Source of the DNA: Larkinella punicea | GTDB taxonomy: Bacteria > Bacteroidota > Bacteroidia > Cytophagales > Spirosomataceae | Assembly (NCBI RefSeq): GCF_003334855.1 | Contig: NZ_QOWE01000007.1 | Location: forward strand, 246,754 to 310,753 | DNA length: 64,000 bases | Reading direction: 5' to 3' | Shown here: positions 17,893 to 25,342 of the stretch, piece by piece | How the letters are laid out: every line of letters starts with the position of its first letter | How positions within the stretch are numbered: the stretch's first letter is position 1 | Position numbers and translations under genes: made by a program | Notes under the pieces: generated by a model | Database searches by the model: none | Told to the model about the DNA's origin: nothing | What the model saw: the letters and a program-made list of their open reading frames with translations, nothing else

Positions 17893-17916
17893 GAAATAGA
17901 GATTGGTTCAATGCTC

Positions 17917-18130
17917 CAAAAGTATACGCTTTTTCCGACTACAGAGTAATACTTTTTTAGCATTCTTTTGAACAAATGCTATTATAAAGTGAATGATAAT
18001 TCTGCCAATTATCCTGTTTTAGACCAATTACACCTGTATAATACAATTATTACCAATTAATAGCTAAGTTATTCGTAAAAGGATTTGATACTATACTCAC
18101 CCAAAGTATGGTACTTTTTGCCTATCTTTG
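17917..18130. promoter_or_regulatory. Divergent control region between the symporter and araC-type genes
   Basis: A TACTTTTG box on the - strand (17917-17924) and a TATCTTTG box on the + strand (18123-18130) both fit the Bacteroidota -7 consensus TAnnTTTG; no matching -33 TTTG is obvious for either. Between them lie an inverted repeat TAGCATT/AATGCTA (17958-17964, 17975-17981) and three direct copies of CCAATTA (18005, 18024, 18053). Direct repeats are the usual layout of AraC-type operators. A fourth CCAATTA lies at 16000, ahead of the GH130 side. Confidence 0.45.
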
Positions 18131-18160
18131 TTTCTATCTTGCCTGTCACCAGCTATTCCG

Positions 18161-19033
18161 ATGAGTGCGATTTACCGGGAAATTACCCCCCTGACCCAGA
18201 ATGACTGTTACACGCTTTTTTCACGGATCAAGAAGGATTTCGATTTTCCCCTGCATTCGCACGAGGAGTTTGAACTGAACTTCATTGCCAATGGCGCCGG
18301 TACGAAACGGATCATCGGTGATCATACGGACGTGATCGAGGATCTGGAACTGGTGCTGGTGGGCAGCAATCTTCCACACGGGTGGTTCAATCACCAGGGG
18401 CCAAGCCAGGAAGTGTATGAGGTAACGATTCAGTTTCACCGCGATTTGTTCGATGAAAAACTGCTTCGGCGTAACCAGCTCAGTTTCATCCGGGTACTGC
18501 TGGAACGGTCGGCCAAAGGCATTGCGTTTTCGCGGGAAACCATCGAGTCGCTGCGCCCCCGCCTTGAAGCCCTGGCGCAGAAAAGCGGTTTTGACTCGGT
18601 GCTGGAACTGATGTCGATTCTGCACGATCTGTCCATTTCGCGGAACATGCGGACGCTCTCGAACGCGTCGTTCACCAACGATCCGCTGAATTTCAACAGC
18701 CGCCGGATTGAGAAAGCGTTCGAGTTCATGCAGGCAAATTACGACAAGGATATTTCGCTCGCCGATCTGTCCAAAGTCGTGAACATGCCGGAAGTGTCGT
18801 TCAGCCGGTTTATCAAAAAACGAACCGGGAAGACCTTCATCGACAGCCTGAACGAAATCCGGCTCGGCCACGCGTCGCGGCTGTTGATCGATACGACCCA
18901 CACCATCACTGAAATATCCTACAAATGCGGTTTTAACAATATGTCGTATTTCAACCGTATCTTCCGTCGAAAAAACGGTTGTACCCCCCGCGAGTTCCGG
19001 CAGAATTATTCGGGAATCCGGGTTTTTGTATGA
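18161..19033 (+). CDS. AraC-family transcriptional regulator
   Basis: This 290-residue protein starts at ATG 18161 (MSAIYREITP); an upstream TTG is less likely. The N-terminal half (about 15-150) is a cupin-type ligand domain with FPLHSHEEFELNFI. The C-terminal 95 residues form the two-helix-turn-helix AraC domain, seen as ISLADLSKVVNMPEVSFSRF and ITEISYKCGFNNMSYFNRIF. It diverges from the symporter/GH130 genes and is the natural regulator of sugar uptake and phosphorolysis there. The sensed ligand is probably a sugar (inference). A related AraC protein is encoded at 59140-60003. Confidence 0.92.
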   Translation: MSAIYREITPLTQNDCYTLFSRIKKDFDFPLHSHEEFELNFIANGAGTKRIIGDHTDVIEDLELVLVGSNLPHGWFNHQGPSQEVYEVTIQFHRDLFDEKLLRRNQLSFIRVLLERSAKGIAFSRETIESLRPRLEALAQKSGFDSVLELMSILHDLSISRNMRTLSNASFTNDPLNFNSRRIEKAFEFMQANYDKDISLADLSKVVNMPEVSFSRFIKKRTGKTFIDSLNEIRLGHASRLLIDTTHTITEISYKCGFNNMSYFNRIFRRKNGCTPREFRQNYSGIRVFV

Positions 19034-19103
19034 GTTCGGTAGTCGGTTTTTCGTTTACGGTTTTCGGTGAATGGAAATGCCTGAAAATAGCGAATAATGA
19101 ATG

Positions 19104-19212
19104 TAGGACTTTCGCTTTTGCCCCTAAATCCCCTAAAGGGGACTTGGACGCAGCATAATCCGGATGCTATAAGTCCCCTTTAGGGGATTTAGGGGCAAAA
19201 GCGAAAGTCCTA
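19104..19212. repeat. Palindromic repeat, family A copy 2 (42-bp perfect arms)
   Basis: Arms 19104-19145 and 19171-19212 are perfect reverse complements over 42 bp. The 25-base centre (GGACGCAGCATAATCCGG then ATGCTAT) holds a nested AGCAT/ATGCT stem. It is the longest and best kept of the three copies in the window (others at 3592-3668 and 51370-51475). It lies between the AraC gene stop and the dehydrogenase gene start. Confidence 0.92.
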
Positions 19213-19234
19213 AGAATAACGAAAGTTCCCGTAA

Positions 19235-19825
19235 ATGGAAAACCAAATACCCAAAACCAAAAATAACCTCGTGGAAAGACGAAAAGCACTTAAAAGTTTG
19301 GCGGTGGCCGTGGGCGGACTGGTGAGTCTGCCGGGTTGGGCAAACGGCTGGAGTTCGGCAAACCTCCCAGCCGGAGCGTCGTTTCTGGCCCCTCGCGCCG
19401 ATGCGGTTTTAGCCGAAGTGGTGGAAACCATCCTGCCGGCCACCGACACCCCGGGCGCAAAAGCACTGGGCGTTCACACGTTCATCCAGAAAATTGTGAC
19501 GGATTGCATGGAACCGTCGGCGCAGGACAGTTTAACCAAAGGACTGACGGCCGTGGAAGCCCTCGCCCGGAAAACCTACAGCAAATCGTTTGCCTCGCTC
19601 GATGCCGGTGAGAAAGCCGAGGTGCTGAAAACCATGAGCCAGTCGTCGGATGCCGACGAAAAAGGATTTTTTTCGCTGGTAAAAGGCATGACCATCCGGG
19701 GCTACATGACCTCCGAATACGTCATGAACAACATCACCCACTACGAAATGGTACCCGGTCGCTACCACGGTTGTGTGCCGGTGGTGGCCAAAAACACAAC
19801 GCCTAAAACGCAACAAAACAAATAG
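19235..19825 (+). CDS. Gluconate 2-dehydrogenase subunit 3-family protein (FAD-dehydrogenase gamma-like subunit)
   Basis: This 196-residue protein has a Tat-like N-terminus (ERRKALKSLAVAVGG) and the family motif VVETILPATDTPGAKALGV at about residues 68-86. Family members are the small chaperone-like subunits of periplasmic FAD dehydrogenases. In those enzymes the Tat signal on this subunit carries the folded FAD subunit across the inner membrane. The GMC subunit gene starts 13 bases after its stop, giving the expected pair. No cytochrome c subunit gene is adjacent. A second such pair lies at 26838-29139. The substrate (sugar, gluconate or other alcohol) is unknown. Confidence 0.88.
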   Translation: MENQIPKTKNNLVERRKALKSLAVAVGGLVSLPGWANGWSSANLPAGASFLAPRADAVLAEVVETILPATDTPGAKALGVHTFIQKIVTDCMEPSAQDSLTKGLTAVEALARKTYSKSFASLDAGEKAEVLKTMSQSSDADEKGFFSLVKGMTIRGYMTSEYVMNNITHYEMVPGRYHGCVPVVAKNTTPKTQQNK

Positions 19826-19838
19826 CAGCCCGAACCCT

Positions 19839-21551
19839 ATGGCAAATTTTGCAATTGATGCAGTAAAAGCAACCACGTATGACGCCATCGTGATCGGATC
19901 AGGGATCAGTGGCGGCTGGGCTGCGAAAGAGTTGACGGAGAAAGGTTTGCGCACGCTGGTGCTGGAAAGGGGCCGCGATGTCAAGCATGTGGTCGACTAC
20001 CCCACCACCATGCTCAACACCTGGGAAATGGAACACCGGGGGCAGTTGCCGCTCGGCATCCGGAAAGAAAACCCGATTGTGGGCAAATGTTACGCCTTCC
20101 ACGAAGGGTCGGCGCATTTTTTCGTGAAGGATGCGGAACACCCGTATGTACAGGAAAAACCGTTCGACTGGATTCGGGGCTATCAGGTGGGGGGTAAATC
20201 CCTGCTGTGGGCGCGCCAGACCCAGCGCTGGAGCGACTTCGACTTTCAGGGTCCGGCCCGCGACGGTTTTGCGGTCGACTGGCCGATTCGCTACGCCGAC
20301 ATTGCGCCCTGGTATAGCCACGTTGAAAAATTCGCCGGTATTACGGGGAACAAAGACGGTTTAGCCACCTTGCCCGACGGTGAGTTTCTGCCGCCACACG
20401 AGTGGAACTGCGTTGAAAAATACTTTAGCCAGCAGATGGCGGCCAAATACAAAGACCGGCCGGTTATCATGGGCCGGGCCGCCCACATCACCAAACCGCA
20501 GCCGATTCACCTGCAACAGGGCCGGGCGCAATGCCAGCACCGGACCATTTGTGAGCGCGGCTGTCCGTTTGGCGGGTATTTCAGCAGCAACGCTTCGACC
20601 CTGCCCTGGGCTGCCAAAACCGGCAAGCTGACGCTGCGCCCCCATTCGGTGGTGCATTCGATTATCTACGACGAGAAAAAAGGCAAAGCCACCGGCGTAC
20701 GCGTGATCGACGCGACTACCAAGGAAATGATCGAGTTTTATGCCCGGATCATTTTTGTCAATGCGGCCGCTTTGAACACCAATCTGGTGCTGCTGAACTC
20801 CACCTCGAACCGGTTTCCGAACGGGTTGGGCAACGACAGTGGTGTGCTGGGCAAATATGCCGCATTCCACAACTACCGGGCAGGTATTTCGGGTGAATAC
20901 GACGGGTATCTGGAATCGACGACCGAAGGCCGACGCCCCAACAGCCCCTACATTCCGCGATTCCGGAACGTTCATAAACAGGAAACCGACTTCCTGCGCG
21001 GTTACGCGGCCGGTTTTTCAGCCAACCGCATTTCCCGGTCGAACCAGGAGGGTTTCGGTGCCGATCTGAAAGCCAATCTGGCCAATCCGACGCTGGGCGG
21101 CTGGAGTGTGGGCTCCCACATGATGGGCGAAACCATTCCAAAAGAGAGCAATTACGTGGCACTGGACAAAGACCTGAAAGATCCGTTTGGCATTCCGCAG
21201 TTGAAAGTGTCGATTGTGTATGACGACAACGACGACAAAATGGTGAAGGATTACCAGGAGCAAATGATGGAAATGTTCACCGCAGCCGGTTTTAAGAACC
21301 TTCGCGTTCGCGACGACAAACGCAATCCGGGGCTGGATATTCACGAAATGGGCGGGGCTCGCATGGGCAAAGATCCCAAGACGTCGATTCTCAACAAATG
21401 GAACCAGATGCACCACGTCAAAAATGTGTTCGTGACCGACGGGGCCTCGATGACGTCTACCTCAACCCAAAACCCGTCGCTGACCTACATGGCGCTGACG
21501 GCCCGGGCGGTGGACTACGCGGTGAAAGAGATGAAAAAGATGAATCTTTGA
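19839..21551 (+). CDS. GMC-family FAD-dependent dehydrogenase, large subunit
   Basis: This 570-residue protein has an N-terminal FAD-binding site (GSGISGG, about 20-26) and a GMC C-terminal domain with the catalytic pair H502 (HEMGGARMG) and N545 (TQNPS). Cys232, Cys238 and Cys242 form CX5CX3C before PFGGYFSSN. This spacing matches three cluster-binding cysteines of the bacterial FAD glucose dehydrogenase alpha subunit, so a 3Fe-4S cluster is likely (inference). It has no signal of its own and should travel with the Tat-bearing small subunit encoded just upstream. It oxidises an alcohol or sugar group in the periplasm. ATG 19839 is chosen; the longer frame overlaps the upstream gene. Close paralogue at 27424-29139. 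Confidence 0.9.
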   Translation: MANFAIDAVKATTYDAIVIGSGISGGWAAKELTEKGLRTLVLERGRDVKHVVDYPTTMLNTWEMEHRGQLPLGIRKENPIVGKCYAFHEGSAHFFVKDAEHPYVQEKPFDWIRGYQVGGKSLLWARQTQRWSDFDFQGPARDGFAVDWPIRYADIAPWYSHVEKFAGITGNKDGLATLPDGEFLPPHEWNCVEKYFSQQMAAKYKDRPVIMGRAAHITKPQPIHLQQGRAQCQHRTICERGCPFGGYFSSNASTLPWAAKTGKLTLRPHSVVHSIIYDEKKGKATGVRVIDATTKEMIEFYARIIFVNAAALNTNLVLLNSTSNRFPNGLGNDSGVLGKYAAFHNYRAGISGEYDGYLESTTEGRRPNSPYIPRFRNVHKQETDFLRGYAAGFSANRISRSNQEGFGADLKANLANPTLGGWSVGSHMMGETIPKESNYVALDKDLKDPFGIPQLKVSIVYDDNDDKMVKDYQEQMMEMFTAAGFKNLRVRDDKRNPGLDIHEMGGARMGKDPKTSILNKWNQMHHVKNVFVTDGASMTSTSTQNPSLTYMALTARAVDYAVKEMKKMNL

Positions 21552-21570
21552 GTTTTTTGAGTGGAGGGAG

Positions 21571-21668
21571 GTTATTTCGCGGAGTTTAGCGGAGAAAAAA
21601 AGGAGTTTAGCAGAGAAAATACACTCCGCTAGACTCCTTTTTTTCACCGCTAAACTCCGCGATAAAAC
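21571..21668. repeat. Long inverted repeat, family B copy 2
   Basis: Two arms of about 49 bases, imperfectly complementary, share the TCGCGGAGTTTAGCGG core with the copy at 3162-3256. It fills nearly all of the gap between two convergent genes (stops at 21551 and 21675). It could therefore act as a two-way terminator, though it does not have a classic U-tract. Confidence 0.8.
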
Positions 21669-21674
21669 TTTTCA

Positions 21675-22862
21675 CTATTTTACGCTCGTCTCCCCGTGGG
21701 GCGTGTGCAGAAATTTCTTCCCGGCGGCTTTGATTTTCAGCAGGGAACGCATCATGCGAAAGACCAGCAGCGGGAAAGTCAGAACATCCCGAATCGATAT
21801 TTTCTGCCAGAGGTAGCCCGGAATCGAGATCAGGAGGCTGAACAGCAACGTTACCAGCATAAAGCCGAAGTAGCCCCAAATCACCGGATTGCCAATCACC
21901 AAACCAACCAGTGTTCCCAGAAATAGAAACGCTAGAAACAGCACGCGTGGGATGAGCAGCGCCTTCAGCAACCCATTGAACGCATGCCAGTTACCCCTCA
22001 TCAACTGCCGGATGCCGGTGCCGAAATACAGCTTCACAAAATGAATCTGGGCGGCAATCCAACGGGTACGCTGGCGTTCAAAAACTTCCAGATTTTGAAC
22101 CTTCTCGTCATAAATGAGTGCCTGTTTCAGGTACCCGATCTCAATATCTTCCGTCAGCAGCAGCATTTCCAGTTCTTTGTCGTAGCCCCCCACCGACCGA
22201 ATCTGGCCCATCGCCCGCTTCATCGTCTCGGGTTCAAACGCCATGCCTGACCCAATCAGCGATGCCGAGAAGCCCAGCGCCCGCTGTCCGCCCCGAAACA
22301 GGTGGTTGTTGACCTCTTCATTCATGGCGTCTAAAACCGCTACGCTGGTGTTCGTGTTTTTAGCCACCCGATGCCCCTGAACCGCCCGCCAACCACAGTC
22401 GAAAGCCTGGTTGATGCGGTGCAGAAAATCAGGCGCCATGTGGTTGTCGGCATCGGAAACGAGCACGATGTCGTATACCTGTTCCGGAAGCAGTTCGAGG
22501 GCTTTTGTCAACGATTTCTGAACCGTCGATTCTTCAAAACTCACCACCAGAACCTTGACCGGAAAATGGGCAAGCTGCTGCAATGTCTCGGCGCGAAACG
22601 AGTCGGCAATCACATAAATATCGTAGAAATCAGCAGGATACGTCTGCTGAAGATTGGCCTGGACCGAGTCCAGAATGACTTTATCCTCCTTGTAGGCGGG
22701 TACCAGAACGGCAATTCGGCGGGTGCGAGTGGTGGTTTTGCTTGCGGGTTCGCTGTCGTCTCCGCCAAACCAGCCTGCCAGGGCACAAATCAGAAGATAC
22801 AGAATGTTAAACCCGAGGTACAGACCGACTGGCAGAAAAATCAGATATCCTACAAAATCCAT
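21675..22862 (-). CDS. Membrane-bound family 2 glycosyltransferase (processive type)
   Basis: This 395-residue protein has an N-terminal membrane helix (about 5-30), a cytoplasmic GT-A domain and three or four C-terminal membrane helices (about 295-375). Catalytic motifs are VPAYKED at about 54, DAD at 137-139, TED at 237-239 and QRTRW (Q264, R267, W268). This full D,D,D,QxxRW set is that of processive synthases of the cellulose/hyaluronan type, so it probably polymerises or extends a beta-linked glycan. It is a single gene that converges with the dehydrogenase pair. Copies of the TGTCTGRTAAT motif lie upstream at 22907 and 23114. The donor sugar is unknown. Confidence 0.88.
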   Translation of the reverse strand: MDFVGYLIFLPVGLYLGFNILYLLICALAGWFGGDDSEPASKTTTRTRRIAVLVPAYKEDKVILDSVQANLQQTYPADFYDIYVIADSFRAETLQQLAHFPVKVLVVSFEESTVQKSLTKALELLPEQVYDIVLVSDADNHMAPDFLHRINQAFDCGWRAVQGHRVAKNTNTSVAVLDAMNEEVNNHLFRGGQRALGFSASLIGSGMAFEPETMKRAMGQIRSVGGYDKELEMLLLTEDIEIGYLKQALIYDEKVQNLEVFERQRTRWIAAQIHFVKLYFGTGIRQLMRGNWHAFNGLLKALLIPRVLFLAFLFLGTLVGLVIGNPVIWGYFGFMLVTLLFSLLISIPGYLWQKISIRDVLTFPLLVFRMMRSLLKIKAAGKKFLHTPHGETSVK

Positions 22863-22906
22863 GATCTGGTAAAATTATCACTGTACAAATCAATTTCGTT
22901 CGTCAA

Positions 22907-22919
22907 TTTGTCTGATAAT
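22907..22919 (+). promoter_or_regulatory. Recurrent TTTGTCTGRTAAT motif, site 1
   Basis: TTTGTCTGATAAT lies 45 bases upstream of the glycosyltransferase start at 22862. It is one of eight sites sharing the consensus wwTGTCTGRYAAW, most in intergenic DNA of the polysaccharide region. The role is not known. Confidence 0.45.
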
Positions 22920-23113
22920 CTTCGCTTCACCCAGGATACAACTGTTTTTTCTACGGCGGTCTTCCTCTTTCTAACCATCAGATTCATACCGATCTGACAG
23001 CAAATAATATACCATTTAATCAGTTAAACGTATTCTTAACCCAAAGATTTCCTTTCAGGCTTGGGCTGCGTACTTTTCAGGGGTCTACTTTCAATAAGTA
23101 GGACAGAGAAATT

Positions 23114-23126
23114 AATGTCTGGTAAT
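23114..23126 (+). promoter_or_regulatory. Recurrent TTTGTCTGRTAAT motif, site 2
   Basis: AATGTCTGGTAAT lies 11 bases past the stop of the receiver-protein gene and 252 bases upstream of the glycosyltransferase start. It shares an 11-base core with the other sites. Confidence 0.4.
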
Positions 23127-23136
23127 AAAACACTCA

Positions 23137-23586
23137 TTAAGCCCGGACGGGTACTGCCTGTGCGTAAAAGGGGGCCACACCAACCGCGGGCCGCGAAAAG
23201 GCATTCGACGCCCGACGAAGCATTGCCCGGATTTTGGCCTTCAATTCGAGGGGATTAAACGGTTTTGCCATGCAATCATCAGCGCCATTTTCCAGACACC
23301 GAATGCGGAAGTTGCTGTCTTCAGAACCCGACAGAGCCAGAATGGGAAGCGAATGGTAGCGGCTGCTTTTGCGAACCAGTTGGATCAATTCCAAACCGTC
23401 CACCTTCGGCACTTTCAGGTCGGTGACAATAAAATCGACAGACAGGCCTTTTTCGAGCAAATTCATGGCTTCATTCCCGTTGGAGACCACAATCACATTG
23501 AATTCGGGGGCAAGCGTCTCCTGTAGGATACGAACCAGGAAACGGTTACTCTCTACAATTAACAGGTTTATTTTCGGAACTTTCAT
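23137..23586 (-). CDS. Single-domain response regulator (receiver only), atypical acidic pocket
   Basis: This 149-residue protein is a CheY-like receiver with no output domain. The phosphoacceptor is D56 in VTDLKVP, and the conserved Ser/Thr and Lys positions are kept (LALSGSE, and K in AKPFNPLE). The acidic pair that normally binds magnesium reads E12-S13 (VESN), so one acidic residue is lost. A proline/alanine-rich tail of about 25 residues follows. It shares the ending KPFNPLELKAKIRAMLRR with the receiver protein at 50704-51126, which suggests the two arose by duplication. It probably acts by protein contact in control of the surface polysaccharide genes around it (inference). Confidence 0.85.
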   Translation of the reverse strand: MKVPKINLLIVESNRFLVRILQETLAPEFNVIVVSNGNEAMNLLEKGLSVDFIVTDLKVPKVDGLELIQLVRKSSRYHSLPILALSGSEDSNFRIRCLENGADDCMAKPFNPLELKAKIRAMLRRASNAFSRPAVGVAPFYAQAVPVRA

Positions 23587-24122
23587 AGCAAGTTGTTGTT
23601 TGGGTCAAATCGACATACTAAAAAATCAAGGCAACATTCAAATATTAAGTAAAAACACTCATACACCACTTCATTTCTTGCAAATTAACGGGCAAATACC
23701 AGATATAAAAACAGCATCTGCATGGGTTTTGAATCTGGTTTTATTTGGCTATAAAACTACCTAATAACCTGTTTAATAAGCATTTAAATCATTTTTCCAC
23801 TAACCCACGCCCTTATCACTTCTGATTATTATCAAACACTGGGACAAATATAGAGTACCTAATTTGAAGTCAAAACAAAATGTGTAATTATTTTTGCAAT
23901 ATAAGAAATTAATCATGCCACCTACATTCTAATTGCCAGAAAACAAACCGGAATACGGCCTCATGCCGGAAATGTTACCGTATTTCTACTCTGGGTATCA
24001 CTCATTATACAGAATACGCAAATTACCAGACACACTTGGCACGATATGTGATTAGTATTCAAGGCTACTCCTGACAGATTACGACTGTTTTTCAATGGTA
24101 GCCCGTGAACACAACCGGTACG
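23587..24122. other. AT-rich divergent intergenic region
   Basis: No gene is seen in these 536 bases. It separates the receiver gene (-) from the acyltransferase-led operon (+) and should hold both promoters. The only distinct signal is an inverted copy of the TGTCTGGTAAT motif at 24022-24034. Confidence 0.5.
24022..24034 (-). promoter_or_regulatory. Recurrent TTTGTCTGRTAAT motif, site 3
   Basis: On the - strand it reads TGTGTCTGGTAAT. It lies about 90 bases upstream of the acyltransferase operon start and 436 bases upstream of the receiver gene. Confidence 0.45.
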
Positions 24123-25301
24123 ATGCGAGCAGTCTACTTTCCCAATTTAAACGGCTTACGATTCATCGCTGCTCTTTGGGTGATCATTCACCACATCGAA
24201 CAAATCAAGCTCATTTTCAAAGTCGATAACTACTGGCACCTGCCCTTCGTCGATCTGATCGGCAAGCTGGGTGTCGTGCTTTTTTTTGTCCTGAGCGGTT
24301 TTCTGATTACCTACCTGCTTTTGCAGGAAAGAGCGGTTACGGGTACGATCGCGATCCGCCATTTTTACCTGCGACGGGTGCTCAGAATCTGGCCGCTGTA
24401 TTACCTGATCGTGGCTTTAGGTTTGTTCGTACTGCCCCACATTCCGTTTTTTGACATTCCGGTTTATTCTGATTTACTGCACAGAAGCTTCCTGGTCAAA
24501 GTCATTCTGTTCATCGTCATTCTGCCCAACCTGGTGGCCACGCCCGTACCCCACATCAACCAGACCTGGTCGATTGGGGTGGAGGAGCAGTTCTACGCGT
24601 TCTGGCCTTTGCTGATGAAAAAGGTAGGCCATCCGCTGCGGGTGGCTGTGGGCACAATTGTGGTCTATCTGCTGATCAAGTTTGGCCTGCTTTTCTTAAC
24701 CTCCAATGGCATTACCAATCAGGCAATCAGCTTTATAGCAAAATTCTGGAACAGCTTCAATGTGGATTGCATGGCGATTGGCGGTGTGATTGCCTGGGCA
24801 CTTTTTTACCGCCGGGAAGGCATTCTTCGCGTGCTGTTCAACCGCTGGTTGCAAGCCGGCGTATACCTGCTAACGGCTTTCATGATCGTTCGGGGGGTGG
24901 AAATACCGTATCTGCACCAGGAAACCTATGCCTGTCTGTTTGCGGTGATCATTCTCAACCTGGCCGCCAATAAACAGACACTCATCAAGCTCGAACACCC
25001 GATTTTACATTACCTCGGCAAGATTTCGTTTGGCATTTACATGTACCACATGATCGCGATTGTAATCGCTTTCAAACTGTTGCAACCCGTTTTTCCGGGC
25101 AACAACTGGCTGCTCTACAGTGCCAGCATTCTGCTAACCATTCTGCTGGCTGCGGCCTCCTACGAATGGTTTGAACGCCGGTTTATCAAGGCTAAAATCA
25201 AGTATTCCAAAGTCGTTAGTGGCGACAATATTGCCGAGCCGGCCACTAGTCCACCCGGCGTTTCCGACGCCATTCAACCGACCCTGACCAACACCAAATA
25301 A
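24123..25301 (+). CDS. Acyltransferase 3-family membrane protein (OafA-like)
   Basis: This protein of about 392 residues has roughly ten membrane helices and acyltransferase-3 features: NLNGLRFIAALWVIIHH with the catalytic-type His near the N-terminus, FFVLSGFLITYLL, and FYLRRVLRIWPLYY. Such proteins transfer acetyl or succinyl groups from the cytoplasm onto outer polysaccharides. ATG 24123 is used; a GTG six codons upstream is the alternative. It leads a five-gene operon with a polymerase, a dehydrogenase pair and a GT14 enzyme, so the target is probably the exopolysaccharide made here. A second acyltransferase of the same family lies at 36788-37912. Confidence 0.9.
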   Translation: MRAVYFPNLNGLRFIAALWVIIHHIEQIKLIFKVDNYWHLPFVDLIGKLGVVLFFVLSGFLITYLLLQERAVTGTIAIRHFYLRRVLRIWPLYYLIVALGLFVLPHIPFFDIPVYSDLLHRSFLVKVILFIVILPNLVATPVPHINQTWSIGVEEQFYAFWPLLMKKVGHPLRVAVGTIVVYLLIKFGLLFLTSNGITNQAISFIAKFWNSFNVDCMAIGGVIAWALFYRREGILRVLFNRWLQAGVYLLTAFMIVRGVEIPYLHQETYACLFAVIILNLAANKQTLIKLEHPILHYLGKISFGIYMYHMIAIVIAFKLLQPVFPGNNWLLYSASILLTILLAAASYEWFERRFIKAKIKYSKVVSGDNIAEPATSPPGVSDAIQPTLTNTK

Positions 25302-25342
25302 CCATACCTTGAGCGCCTTTCAGGGGGTTCCAATTCGCAAAA

